Shown here piece after piece: positions 35,899-46,890 of a stretch of DNA of 64,000 nt. Source of the DNA: Omphiscola glabra (taxonomy: Eukaryota; Mollusca; Gastropoda; Lymnaeidae); the NCBI GenBank assembly GCA_964017045.1, contig OZ024806.1, positions 23,715,003 through 23,779,002 of the forward strand, read 5' to 3'. How positions within the stretch are numbered: the stretch's first letter is position 1; every line of letters begins with the position of its first letter. Below the pieces are notes generated by a model. It saw only the letters and a list, made by a program, of their open reading frames with translations. It did no database searches and was not told the origin of the DNA. A program made the position numbers and the translations under genes.

Positions 35899-36294
35899 TA
35901 GTCACTTGTTTAATGGAGTCATTTGTTTAATGGAGTCATTTGTTTAATGGAGTCATTTGTTTAATGGAGTCACTTGTTTAATGGAGTCATTTGTTTAATG
36001 GAGTCATTTGTTTAATGGAGTCATTTGTTTAATGGAGTCATTTGTTTAATGGAGTCATTTGTTTAATGGAGTCATTTGTTTAATGGCGTCACTTGTTTAA
36101 TGGAGTCATTTGTTTAATGGAGTCATTTGTTTAATGGAGACATTTGTTTAATGGAGTCACTTGTTTAATGGAGTCATTTGTTTAATGGCGTCACTTGTTT
36201 AATGGAGTCATTTGTTTAATGGCGTCACTTGTTTAATGGAGTCATTTGTTTAATGGAGTCATTTGTTTAATGGAGTCAATTATTTAGTTTTCTC
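35899..36294. repeat. 17-bp minisatellite, about 23 copies, related to the 22-bp array
   Basis: The unit is tcatttgtttaatggag, with variants tcac and ggcg. Aligned to the preceding 22-bp unit it lacks five bases in the tcatgacttgt part and has ggag for gtag. The two arrays are contiguous. Confidence 0.96.
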
Positions 36295-36369
36295 ACTTGT
36301 TTCTAGATGTTTAGAAAAAATTGTATGGAGATTTTTTGACCTCTTTTCTGGACCACAATGACTTTCTCC

Positions 36370-36540
36370 CGTGCCATCTACTGACATCCTATATTGACGA
36401 TTACTGACGTCCTTCCCTGCTAATAATTGAAATCCGCCATTGACAATTACTGACAACCACCCGTGCCAATTACTGGCATCCTACATAGACAATTACTGAC
36501 ATAGTACATTGATAATTACTGACATCCTCCATGGAGAGTC
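36370..36540. repeat. Decayed array, about 27-30-bp units
   Basis: Recurrent attactgacatcctacattgac with many changes, about six copies. Confidence 0.72.
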
Positions 36541-36727
36541 TTTGCACTCTTTAACTTACAACGATGGTAGTTAATCTCCCTTCTCTGTGGACAAACCTCG
36601 ATTTTATGATCTTCCTTCAGTAGCATCATTCACCTCCATTGAATTCTTATGACAAGAAGAAGAAGAGCTCCCCCACTCTCTTACTTTTCAAATGCCTATG
36701 TCTGAATTTAACAATAAATTAAACTAA

Positions 36728-37752
36728 TGTCCGTCAACCTGGACATCACCATTATTTCAAACTGTCCAAGTGTCCGACAACCTGGACATCCACATTATTT
36801 CAAACTGTCCAAGTGTCCGACAACCGGACATCACCAATATTTCAAACTGTCCAAGTGTTCGACAACCAGACATCACCTTTATTTCAAACTGTCCAAGTGT
36901 CCGACAACCAGACATCACCATTATTTCAAACTGTCCAAGTGTCCGACAACCGGACATCACCATTATTTCAAACTGTCCAAGTGTCTGACAAACAGACATC
37001 AAAATTATTTCAAACTGTCCAGTGTCCGATAACCGGACATCACCAGTCTTTCAAACTGTCCAAGTGTCCGACAACCGGACATCACCATTATTTCAAACTG
37101 TCCAAGTGTCCGACAACCGGACATCACCATTATTTCAAACTGTCCAAGTGTCCGACAACCTTGACATCCCCATTATTTCAAACTGTCCAAGTGTCCGACA
37201 ACCGGACATCACCATTATTTCAAACCGTCTAAGTGTCCGACAACCTGGACATCCCCATTATTTCAAACTGTCAAAGTGTCCGACAACCTGGACATCAACA
37301 TTATTTCAAACTGTCAAATTGTCCGACAACCAGACATCACAGTTATTTCAAACTGTCCAAGTGTCCGACAACCTGGACATCCCCATTACTTCAAACTGTC
37401 CAAGTGTCAGACAACCTGGACATCCCCATTATTTCAAACTGTCAAAGTATCCGACAACCTGGACATCCCCATTATTTCAAACCGTCCAAGTGTCCGACAA
37501 CCTGGACATCCCCATTATTTCAAACCGTCCAAGTGTCCGACAACCTGGACATCCCCATTATTTCAAACCGTCCAAGTGTCAGACAACCTGGACATCCCCA
37601 TTATTTCAAACTGCCCAAGTGTCCGAAAACCGGACATCACCATTATTTCAAACTTTCCAAGTGTCCGACAACCGGACATCACCATTATTTCAAACCGCCC
37701 GAGTCTCCGACAACCGGACATCACCATTATTTCAAACCGCCCGAGTCTCCGA
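36728..37752. repeat. 42/43-bp minisatellite, about 24 copies, hairpin in the 42-bp type
   Basis: Units share tatttcaaactgtccaagtg and tccgacaacc. The 42-bp type continues with ggacatcacc; the 43-bp type has tggacatcccc. The two types are interspersed, which shifts the frame from unit to unit. In the 42-bp type tgtccg and cggaca form a 6-bp inverted repeat around acaac. Confidence 0.96.
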
Positions 37753-38013
37753 CACGCCCCTGCTAGTATTTGCTTCCGCCGCTGTTCCCACAGCTATTGG
37801 GTTGTCTTCCTTGCTGACACTCCGCTGCGGCCTACCACTAAAAAAAAATTCAACAACATTATCTTGTCCCATATCACAACAATAATTAAGAGATGAATCA
37901 AAGTCGGACACCGGTTCAAAAATCTTTAGAGAGAGAGCTAACATCAAACTGTGTAAAAATGTAGACATAAAATAAGCAACAAAACAACGCAATCAACTAA
38001 CTTGCTCATACCA
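37753..38013. other. Short unique stretch
   Basis: No gene recognised. Confidence 0.5.
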
Positions 38014-38342
38014 TCCATACAGAGCACTTTGTGCATCCATACAGAGCACTTTGTGCATCCATACAGAGCACTTTGTACATCCATACAGAGCACTTTGTGC
38101 ATCCATACAGAGCACTTTGTGCATCCATACAGAGCACTTTGTACATCCATACAGAGCACTTTGTGAATCCATACAGAGCACTTTGTGCATCCATACAGAG
38201 CACTTTGTGCATCCATACAGAGCACTTTGTGCATCCATACAGAGCACTTTGTGCATCCATACAGATCACTTTGTGCATCCATACAGAGCACTTTGTGCAT
38301 CCATACAGAGCACTTTGTGTATCCATGCAGAGCACTTTGTAC
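38014..38342. repeat. 22-bp minisatellite, 15 copies
   Basis: The unit has core catccatacagagcacttt followed by gt and g or a. All copies are nearly identical. Three overlapping frames remain open on each strand, which is expected because the unit has no stop codon in any phase. Confidence 0.96.
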
Positions 38343-38655
38343 CATAAAATAACATGGAATATGTTACTTTTTCTGTCAGTTATTAAAATGACACCTTTTT
38401 TTTCTTTTTTTGTTTGTTTGAGACGCCAAGAAGTTTTTGAAACTGCAACATTGGCTTATATTAAAAGATAATTAGAATCCCTGACAGTGTCAATTAAGTC
38501 TAAAATATGTAACCTACAATTGCGTATCAGAGTCAAAAGATTTTTTTTTGTCTGAACAATCCAGGAATGTAGTTACATGATAACATAATGACTGTGAACA
38601 CACACATGTACTTATCAATTGGTTGGGCGCATCCTTCCTTACTTTCTGGGCACAG
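38343..38655. other. Short unique stretch
   Basis: T-rich near 38396-38420; no gene recognised. Confidence 0.5.
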
Positions 38656-39034
38656 AGGTTGGACCAGAGGTTTGACCAGAGGTTGGAACAGAGATTTGAC
38701 CAGAGCTTGGACCAGAGGTTTGACCAGAGGTTGGACCAGAGGTTTGACCAGAGGTTGGACAGAGATTTGACCAGAGGTTGGACCAGAGGTTTGACCAGAG
38801 GTTGGGCCAGAGGATGGAACAGAGATTTGACCAGAGGTTTAGCCAGAAATTTGACCAGAGGTTTGACCAGAGATTTGACCTGAGATTTGACCAGAAATTT
38901 GACCAGAGGCTTGAGTAGAAGTTTGAGCAGAGGTTTGAGCAGAGTTTTGAGCAGAGGTTTGAGCAGAGGTTTGAGCAGAGGTTTGACCAGAGGTTTGACC
39001 AGAGATTTGACCAGAGGTTTTACCAGAGATTTAA
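38656..39034. repeat. 12-bp array (agaggtttgacc), about 31 copies
   Basis: The left part alternates ggtttgacc and ggttggacc units; the right part changes to agaggtttgagc. The period leaves a 185-codon frame on the minus strand, an artefact. Confidence 0.94.
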
Positions 39035-39331
39035 AAAGCGAGTTTATGGTGTGATTCATGGTATCTGTCACTCAAAGGTGATCTCTGTAGCATCCACTGC
39101 ACAAACGAATATGATCTTTAAGCAGCAATTGCACAATCAAAGATCAGATAGGAACTAAAACAATCTGTAAATTTAAGATGATCTCTGTAGCAGCTAATTA
39201 GTGTACAATTAAATACGGCCACTGTTACAATTATTCAACAAGGAAATAGTATTTTTGAAAAATCAATTTTACATTTTCTTTCGGCGTAAGGTTAAAATGC
39301 ACACACATCATCGTTTCTTGCTTTTTTCTTG

Positions 39332-39332
<1 letters not shown>
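39035..39332. other. Short unique stretch
   Basis: AT-rich; a gatctctgtagca string occurs twice (about 39079 and 39179). Confidence 0.5.
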
Positions 39333-39366
<34 letters not shown>

Positions 39367-39515
39367 GTTCTCTTACTCTCTCAGTCTCTCTCCATCTCTT
39401 TCTTTCCATCTCTCTTTCCATCTCTCTCTCTCTTTATCTCTAACCATCTCTATCTCATCTCTTTCACCAACTCTCTCCCAATCTCTCTCTCCCTCTCTTT
39501 CTCCCTTTCATTTCC
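39333..39515. repeat. (CT)n-rich microsatellite
   Basis: Pure CT runs at about 39341-39365 grade into imperfect tctctttccatctc modules. Confidence 0.92.
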
Positions 39516-39883
39516 ATGATCTTCTCTATTTCTCTAAGGACTCGGCGCACCAAAAGCTGCATATCGCTATCGCAAGTAATCGTGATAACTAATGTATACG
39601 ATACGAACATGTTACCTACGCGGCAAGATAAACTTAAGCACAGCGATGGGGGGCCGTATGGAGTCGAAGTCTGTAAGAGGAGTAAAAGGTGGAATACGAA
39701 TACACTGTTTGTAAACCGTGTTCATTAGAGGCACTACACACTATTGCTGAGATTAGCCGGCCCCCAACCCCTCCTGTATTAACATATGGCACCCATGCAT
39801 TCACATTATGTTAACATATTGCCCCTGACACCGTCATACAAGGTTAGTATAATTGTCCCATATCGTAGACAGGTCTTAGACAT
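39516..39883. other. Unique stretch
   Basis: A 70-codon + frame (39516-39728) has no recognisable content. Confidence 0.45.
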
Positions 39884-40064
39884 TGTCACCTGAAAAACTA
39901 GACATTGTCACCTGACATCTAGACATTGTCACCTGACATCTAGACATTGTCACCTGACATCTAGACATTGTCACCTGACATCTAGACATTGTCACCTGAC
40001 ATCTAGACATTGTCCCCTGACATCTAGACATTGTCACCTGACATCTAGACTTGTCACCTGACAA
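39884..40064. repeat. 21-bp minisatellite, about 8.5 copies
   Basis: The unit has core attgtcacctgacatctag, with one tcccctg variant and one unit short by a base near the right edge. Confidence 0.95.
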
Positions 40065-40269
40065 ACTGTACCATAGTGATAATGATGTTCACACTGTGCC
40101 ACAGTGATGCTGATGTTTTCCAAATCATTTGAGTGAAGTTTTCGATAATTGTATACAGCAATGTTAGTATAAACTAACTTCACACTTCAAAACAAAACAA
40201 AAATGAACAAATCTTACTTTAGGAATTCTAACAGTGAGAGCAAAATTTTTACTTTTGCTACCGCTAACA

Positions 40270-40690
40270 AAACTAATGACATTGATGACATTCAAGTTAA
40301 CATGACAATGTCAATAATGTCCTACAGGCTGACATGACGATGTCAATGATGACATTCGGGCTAAATGACAATGTCAATGATGACATTAAGGCTAATATTA
40401 TCATGTCAATGATTACATTCAGGCCAACATGACAATGCAGTGAGGACATTCAGGCTAACACGATGATGTCATTAACGACATTCAGGCTCGCATGGTGATT
40501 TCAATAATGACATTGAGGCTAACACAATGGTGTCAGTAATGACCTTTTGGCTTACATAATGATGTCAGTTTTGACAATAATGCTACTATGACGATGTCAA
40601 TAATGTCATTCGGGCTGACATGACGCAGTCCGTGATGATGTATACAGGCTAACATGATGATGTCTATAATGACTTTCAGGCTAAACATCA
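40270..40690. repeat. Decayed array, about 32-bp units, about 13 copies
   Basis: Modules of aggctaacatgatgatgtca and aataatgacattc recur with abundant substitutions and small indels. It sits between two homogeneous arrays (39884-40064 and 40810-41163). Confidence 0.8.
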
Positions 40691-40809
40691 TCCCCAATTT
40701 CTATTGTAAAGGAAACACATGTCGGATGTTTGCAAGTACACAAGGCGTACACTGAAATATATCAACACCAAAAAATGCTGCGCTCCGTAAACACGTTAGA
40801 AGACTTTAA

Positions 40810-41163
40810 TACACATAAGTTGGCTTGGTGGATAGCAGTGGGCTTGGTGGATAGCAGTGGGCTTGGTGGATAGCAGTGGGCTTGGTGGATAGCAGTGGGC
40901 TTGGTGGATAGCAGTGGGCTTGGTGGATAGCAGTGGGCTTGGTGGATAGCAGTGGGCTTGGGTGATAGCAGTGGGCTTGGGTGATAGCAGTGGGCTTGGT
41001 GGATAGCAGTGGGCTTGGTGGATAGCAGTGGGCTTGGGTGATAGCAGTGGGCTTGGGTGATAGCAGTGGGCTTGGTGGATAGCAGTGGGCTTGGTGGATA
41101 GCAGTGGGCTTGGGTGATAGCAGTGGGCTTGGGTGATAGCAGTGGGCTTGGGTGATAGCAGGG
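40810..41163. repeat. 19/18-bp minisatellite, about 19 copies
   Basis: Units alternate between agtgggcttggtggatagc (19 bp) and agtgggcttgggtgatagc. Runs of each type form small blocks. Confidence 0.95.
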
Positions 41164-41489
41164 ATTTTATTAGTCGCCCACTTAATTTCCCTGGCCACTG
41201 TTATCTAACCATTAAATTGGGTTTGGTTGGGGGGGGGGGGGCAGGGGTTTCACCAAGGAGTGCTTCTATCTGAAGTAGCAAAACTGAAGGCCTCAATGAG
41301 AGACGGGTAAATAGAATCGGATGGGAGGATGAGGTGCATGGAGTATGGTGGAGTGGGTGGGGATGCTAAAGGTGGGGGGCGTAGATAAGGGTGCTAAAGC
41401 TGGGGGTAGAGGTGATTGGTAAGAATCGGGTTGGAGGGGGTGACAAATATGCTTAGAGATAGATGGAGATGCTAAATGCGGATTCTCTT
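41164..41489. other. G-rich stretch leading into a short array
   Basis: G13 tract at 41229-41241, then diverged gggatgctaaaggtgg modules that look like decayed relatives of the array that follows. Confidence 0.55.
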
Positions 41490-41610
41490 AAATGGGGATG
41501 CTAAAGGTGGTGTGGCGTAGATAGGTGTGCTAAAGGTGGGGTGGCGTAGATAGGTGTGCTAAAGGTGGGGTGGCGTAGATAGGTGTGCTAAAGGTGGGGT
41601 GGCGCGGATT
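41490..41610. repeat. 29-bp minisatellite, about 4 copies
   Basis: The unit has core gctaaaggtggggtggcgta plus gataggtgt. The three right-hand copies are near-identical. Confidence 0.92.
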
Positions 41611-41717
41611 GGGTCACAAGGGTTAAGCCTTGTGTCATTTGATAAGTTATTAGTATGTTAAGAAATATATTATAGTAGTTAGTTTTTAGGAGAGGGATAT
41701 CAATGATGGTGTAGTTA

Positions 41718-41974
41718 GATTTAGACGTAGGAGAGACAGGTATCGCCTTGGAGACCGGTTTAGAAAACACCTCTATAACATAAATAAGCATGCTCTCTGT
41801 CCGGTCTCCAAACATTTCAATAGCACTAACCATGATGGGATCTTAGACATCGCAGTTACTGGTATACTGTATACAATGAACACACCGGATAGGATCTATA
41901 TGGAGAATAAATTAATAACAAGATTTGGTACGTTGACTCAGCACGGGATAAACCAAATCCACAATTTTACGTAA
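41718..41974 (+). mobile_element. Penelope-like element remnant: C-terminal GIY-YIG endonuclease region
   Basis: Conceptual translation gives DVGETG at about 41723-41741. After a one-base frame change it runs RLGDRFRKHL, PVSKHFNSTNHDG, RIYMENKLITRFGTLTQHGIN and a TAA stop at 41972-41974. This layout (YVGET-type second half of the GIY-YIG motif, an Arg-rich RxLxxRFxxH segment, PVxxHF, then a Glu before the LI..FGTL..HGIN tail) matches the endonuclease that ends Penelope-like reverse transcriptases; the Glu in YMENKL would be the catalytic one. The GIY half is not readable, and upstream reverse transcriptase is absent, replaced by array sequence ending at about 41610. It is a 5'-truncated, frameshifted relic. 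A hammerhead-like motif lies 200 bp downstream, where this class carries one. Confidence 0.75.
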
Positions 41975-42164
41975 CTGTCATGGCCATGTCTTTTTCCTGA
42001 TTTCGTTTTTTACATTTTACTTCAAGTCACTTCCGCTCCTTTCTTCATTTCTTTGTTTCTGTCAGGTTTTTACGTCCACTCCAATTTTTTTCGCTCTTTT
42101 TTTTAAAAGTAGGATATATGTATATATATATTATGTAAATTTAATTTACACATCTTAAATGTTT
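41975..42164. other. 3' flank of the Penelope-like remnant
   Basis: T-rich non-coding sequence with a (TA)n patch at 42118-42131; plausibly part of the element's terminal repeat. Confidence 0.4.
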
Positions 42165-42210
42165 CGTTGTTATACCGATGAAGGCATGTCCCGAAACGTC
42201 TACTTGTGTA
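42165..42210 (+). ncRNA. Hammerhead-ribozyme-like motif downstream of Penelope-like remnant
   Basis: 42175-42200 reads ccgatgaaggcatgtcccg followed by aaacgtc. Against the hammerhead core this has a CUGAUGA box with one change (U to C), a short GG/CC-based stem II, an intact GAAAC box and a GUC triplet at the expected cleavage position. It is the least decayed of the three such motifs in the window, and the only one with Penelope-like coding sequence upstream. Stem I pairing is weak by eye. Confidence 0.55.
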
Positions 42211-42765
42211 TTTGTGTACTTGTTATATCGACACAGATTGTTTGTGTCTAATTAATCTATTTTAAAGTTTTATGGAAATCCAAGCGTTTTTTTAATTTTT
42301 TAGATTTATGAAAAGTGATAACACGAAAGATGGTTTTAAGAATTAGGAAGAGGGATTTCAAGGATGCACAAGTTAGTCATCGTGGGCACGTTGCACCGCG
42401 TCTATGCAAAGGAACTCTTTGCGTGATTTTACTCTTTTCAAAATGCAAGTGTCGATTCGGTGAACTTTGTTTAAGTCTGTTCTCTCAGTCGACAAGCAAT
42501 TTTTGATCCGATGAAATCTATATAATCATGTTCCCTGTTTTTAACACGCTACGCTTGATTGGGGGGAACCCTTCTAATCATGTTCACTGTTTCTAACGGT
42601 TTTTTCCACACACACAACCGAATACTTTCACAATATTTATGTTTTCTCTAAGAACGGATAAAAGACGCATTACTTCTCCTTCTGTCCTTTTCTTTATAGT
42701 TATCTTCAACATGTTTCCAGTAGCAAAATTTTTTATATGACACTGTAGGACAAGCTTGGACCTAG
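42211..42765. other. Unique stretch
   Basis: A 63-codon + frame (42315-42506) has no known match to me. Confidence 0.45.
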
Positions 42766-43110
42766 TTAAAACTAAGAAAGATAATGCACATTGTTTAAAA
42801 GGAATTTTCTCCAATTTCTTGGAGAATATTAGAGTTACAACTAAGAAAGATAATGCACATTGTTCAAAAGGAATGTTCTCCAATTTCTTGGAGAATATAA
42901 GAGTTACAACTAAGAAAGATAATGCACATTGTTCAAAAGGAATTTTCTCCAATTTCTTGGAGAATATTAAAGTTACAACTAAGAAAGATAATGCACATTG
43001 TTCAAAGGGAATTTTCTCCAATTTCTTGGAGAATATTAGAGTTATAACTGAGAAAGATAATGCACATTGTTTAAAATAAATTTTCTCCAATTTCTTGGGG
43101 AATACTCTTG
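42766..43110. repeat. 69-bp minisatellite, 5 copies, each with a hairpin
   Basis: Units share aagaaagataatgcacattg and ttctccaatttcttggagaa. The latter is a 7-bp perfect inverted repeat (ttctcca / tggagaa) around atttct. The last copy is degraded (cttgggga). 69 is a multiple of three, so frames stay open on both strands. Confidence 0.95.
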
Positions 43111-43414
43111 TCCCGAAACCCCCACCCCCTTCTTTTTTTTTAAAAACAAATCACAGCGGAGACAAACCACCTCTCTCTCTCTCTCCCTCCCCTCCCCAAC
43201 CAACCCACGAAACATTTCTTGTTTAGGTCATACTCACGAGCGACAGTAACTATGGCCCACAACACAGTACACAAACCGGGGCAGTCTTGCAAACCCGACC
43301 ACTTGCCACATCTCCCGCCGATAATAAGCCGTATCGCTTATTGATAACGTCAGATGGCGTTTATCTTGCGAGGCGTTGGCGATAACTCGACGTTAAGCGT
43401 GTGACTTTGGACCT
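43111..43414. other. Short unique stretch
   Basis: Includes a (CT)n patch at about 43171-43190. No gene recognised. Confidence 0.5.
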
Positions 43415-43805
43415 TAAAAAATTCAACGTCCAACCCACAACAAATCTCACAATTGGACCTTAAACATCCAACGTCCAACACACAACAAATCTCACAATTG
43501 GACCTTAAACATCCAACGTCCAACACACAACAAATCTCACAATTGGACCTTAAACATCCAACGTCCAACACACAACAAATCTCACAATTGGACCTTAAAC
43601 ATCCAACGTCCAACACACAACAAATCTTACAATTGGACCTTAAACATCCAACGTCCAACACACAACAAATCTCACAATTGGACCTTAAACATCCAAAGTC
43701 CAACACACAAACAAATCATGCAATATGACCTAAAACACACATCATCAAACACACAACAAATCATTCAATTAGACCGTAAGCACCCACTGTCCAACACAAA
43801 CAATA
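43415..43805. repeat. 45-bp minisatellite, about 7 homogeneous plus 2 decayed copies
   Basis: Units share ggaccttaaacatccaacgt and caacacacaacaaatctcac. Central copies are almost identical; the first and the last two (after 43715) are diverged, a common pattern at array edges. Confidence 0.95.
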
Positions 43806-45307
43806 CAATTTCATTAAATATATATACATTTTTTTATTTAAAAAATAATTCTTCACCCACCTTTATCATTTCACAGGCATCCACCTCTGCCCAAATTAAG
43901 AGGAACGATATAGTAGGATAACATCAGTGGTGGAAACCTGCTGGTGGGTTGGAGGTGGGTGGGTGGGCGGGGGAAGGAGGAAAGGGGGGGGGGGCAAGTG
44001 TTCTGTTATCCCATCGCGGGTCTACTTGTACACGTCCCGGCCTGCAATATCAGGCCCTGAGCCTCGCTGGAGTGGAGCGCCATCGCGGGATTTTCATTTT
44101 CCATATAGAGGAGCTTATCAAATCTCGCGTGTGATAACTGGGCTAAACAGCGAGCATAGCAAGATACTAGCCGATAGACCGAGTACGTATAAGGAGCCTG
44201 GCCGGCCTTTCTACCATTCCGTAAGTTCAACACCATTCCACACAATTCTGGATTTTGTTTTGTTTTTTCACGTTTATTTTAAAAAAAAACAAAAAATAAA
44301 TATTCTCAATTTTTATTTTAGTTTTAAACCCCAGAAAAGATATTTGCAAATTATTTCTTGTAGTGAGAATAAGTTTTTCTTTGGGATTGTTTTTATTTCC
44401 CCCGCACTAGGTGATTGTTTGAATGCTTTTCAGGATATGTGTGGGTTTTTTATGTGTGAAAATTTGATACATTAAAATGTATTTCTTTGCCCCGTGATAA
44501 TAATTCTTCATTTAAAGAGAACAACAATTCAAATCATTAAAAATTAATATTTTATCACAAATTTTAATTTTAATTTAAAAAAAAAAAAAAAAATTAATAA
44601 TAATAATTGGATACATTTCTCTTACAATTTTTAAAATCTGCCAATGGCTACCGGTACAGTGATAAACCCTGAGCTCCACCTCAGGCCTACCGCAGTTGTG
44701 ACTTAAAAAGCTGCATAATTCGCTGATGTTCAATCGACTTCTAGCTTAGATTATAACTAACGCATTGATTAAGCTTAGATTATAGCTCCTGCACTGGCCC
44801 TAGCTGAGACGCGCTAAAGTTCGTTAAGCCTACTAAAGAGTCGCGCAAATATCGTCCAGTGCAGTTTTCATTTTGACCAAGCAGTTCTAAACAAAGTTTG
44901 AAGGATAAAATAATGTGTACAGTGGTGTTCGGAAGGTCAAGTCCCATTACCCCCGGGATATTAAGTATATGTAAGAACTGCTCAATGCAAGGTAAGTTCA
45001 GAATAACATTGGTTACATATTAAAGGTTAGTTGACATTGGTAGTTCCGTTTTTTTTTTTAACAGACGCTTCAACAATAAAACTATTCAGATTTTAAAACT
45101 AAGATTTATTTGATCAGCAAATTTTCTTGTTGAAAAATTTCGATTTAACTTAAAGCCCGTAATAAACGAATCGTTCATTCCAACAGATGCCGTACAGTGG
45201 TGCTGCTGTGCTTACAAATACATCAATGTCAGATAGTATACGAATATATTTGGTGTTGTTATGTGCAAATATATTATTAGTGGTGGTTTGAAACAAAAAT
45301 ATTAGTT
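43806..45307. other. 1.5-kb unique stretch
   Basis: G11 at 43984-43994, then a GC-richer part to 44250 with a 182-codon + frame (43927-44475) that has low-complexity ends and no recognisable domain. The remainder is AT-rich with an A-run at about 44577-44593. Confidence 0.45.
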
Positions 45308-45900
45308 GTAGTGCGTACAAATATATTAACGGTAGTGCGTACAAATATATTATCGGTAGTGCGTACAAATATATTAACGGTGGTGCGTACAAATATATTA
45401 TCGGTAGTGCGTACAAATATATTATCGGTAGTGCGTACAAATATATTAACGGTGGTGCGTACAAATATATTAACGGTAGTGCGTACAAATATATTATCGG
45501 TAGTGCGTACAAATATATTATCGGTAGTGCGTACAAATATATTAACGGTGGTGCGTACAAATATATTATCGGTAGTGCGTACAAATATATTATCGGTGGT
45601 GCGTACAAATATATTAACGGTGGTGCGTACAAATATATTAACGGTAGTGCGTACAAATATATTATCGGTAGTGCGTACAAATATATTATCGGTAGTGCGT
45701 ACAAATATATTAACGGTGGTGCGTACAAATATATTATCGGTAGTGCGTACAAATATATTAACGGTAGTGCGTACAAATATATTATCGGTAGTGCGTACAA
45801 ATATATTATCGGTAGTGCGTACAAATATATTATCGGTAGTGCGTACAAATATATTAACGGTGGTGCGTACAAATATATTATCGGTGGTGCGTATACACTT
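45308..45900. repeat. 24-bp minisatellite, about 25 copies, with 7-unit higher-order repeat
   Basis: The unit is gtgcgtacaaatatatta followed by acggta, acggtg, tcggta or tcggtg. The a/t choice before cggt forms an ordered string; seven consecutive units (about 45407-45574) are followed by seven with the same order of types, a 168-bp step. Frames up to 284 codons on minus and 209 on plus are artefacts of the period. Confidence 0.96.
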
Positions 45901-46773
45901 GCTAGGTTGGAAAGATTCGAACATACGACTTGACACTTGAAGTTTCCTGAGCATTGTTTGACCACTTGTGTGTTCGGTAGTTTTATTCCGCATGGCGTGG
46001 TCATGTACGGTAAATTTATTTTTAAAACCCGTTTCCTTTAGATATTAAAAAAACAAAACAAATAAAAACGCTGTAAAAAATAAGGAGATTTTTGCTAGTG
46101 TCATTAGTAGTGTCTAACTTCTTAAAATAGTGTTTTTGTTTGGTACATGTGAACAGAGAATGTTTCAGTCGTATGGTTACATCTGGTTTGTCTAAGTGTA
46201 TGTGCTGGAAAGATACATTCAGTGATTCACCTTAATTTAAACTCGGTTCGTAACAAAGAGCCGATGAATGTATGAAAATATGACCCCATTAAATCCTCTC
46301 TCTGGGTAAATATTTAGACAACTTTGTTTCTAACATCAACGTTCGTTATATCGATTATAGCTATTCTTATATTATTATTATTTCTTTATATATCTAAAAT
46401 TGGATTTTATTTTATTGATATTGTTTCAATAATACTATAAATTGTTTATGTAACAGCGATATTTAAAATAGTGAAATATGTTATATGAACGGTAATTGCG
46501 GTGGTAGCCGTAGTAGTACCCGTAAGAGTAGTCGTGATATTAATTACACTCGTAAAAGAGTTATAGTAGACACAATTTCAAGTAATCCAAGCGCCAATAA
46601 CAATTAATTTTATTTTTACTTTTTGTTTCTATTTAAAAGCCGTTATTTTAATGCAGTAATTTGAAGTCAAATAAAAAGAAGAAAAAAAAAAGGGGGGGGG
46701 GGGACAACAAGGTCTTGAATTAATCTTAATTTAATCTAATCAAACGTTTTGGATTAAAAATAAACTATCCTAT
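45901..46773. other. Unique AT-rich stretch
   Basis: G12 at 46692-46703. A short gtagtagt-type low-complexity patch is near 46500-46530. No gene recognised. Confidence 0.5.
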
Positions 46774-46890
46774 CAACGGCGTGCTTAGTGGCGCCCAAAT
46801 GTCACTTACTGGCGCCAGTGTTTCTTTCAGGCATACCTCCGGGGGGGGGGGGCACTGCCCCCCGGAGCAAGTCAAGTGCCCCCCCGGGGG
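46774..46890 (+). mobile_element. Dispersed G/C-tract repeat, copy A
   Basis: Contains cggcgtgcttagtggcgcc, ggcgccagtgtttctttcag, a G12 tract and gcactgccccccgga. The same parts appear at 50355-50850, partly in inverted order (for example aagaaacactgactggcgcc and ggcactgccccccc). This suggests a repeat family; class unknown. Confidence 0.45.

Noticed and set aside
31962..38345. Resemblance to CRISPR arrays
   Set aside because: Units are directly abutting with no unique spacers, no cas genes are present, and the transposons are of animal type.
43927..44475. 182-codon frame
   Set aside because: Begins in a G-rich low-complexity tract and ends in AT-rich sequence; another frame is also open across its GC-rich part; no domain seen.
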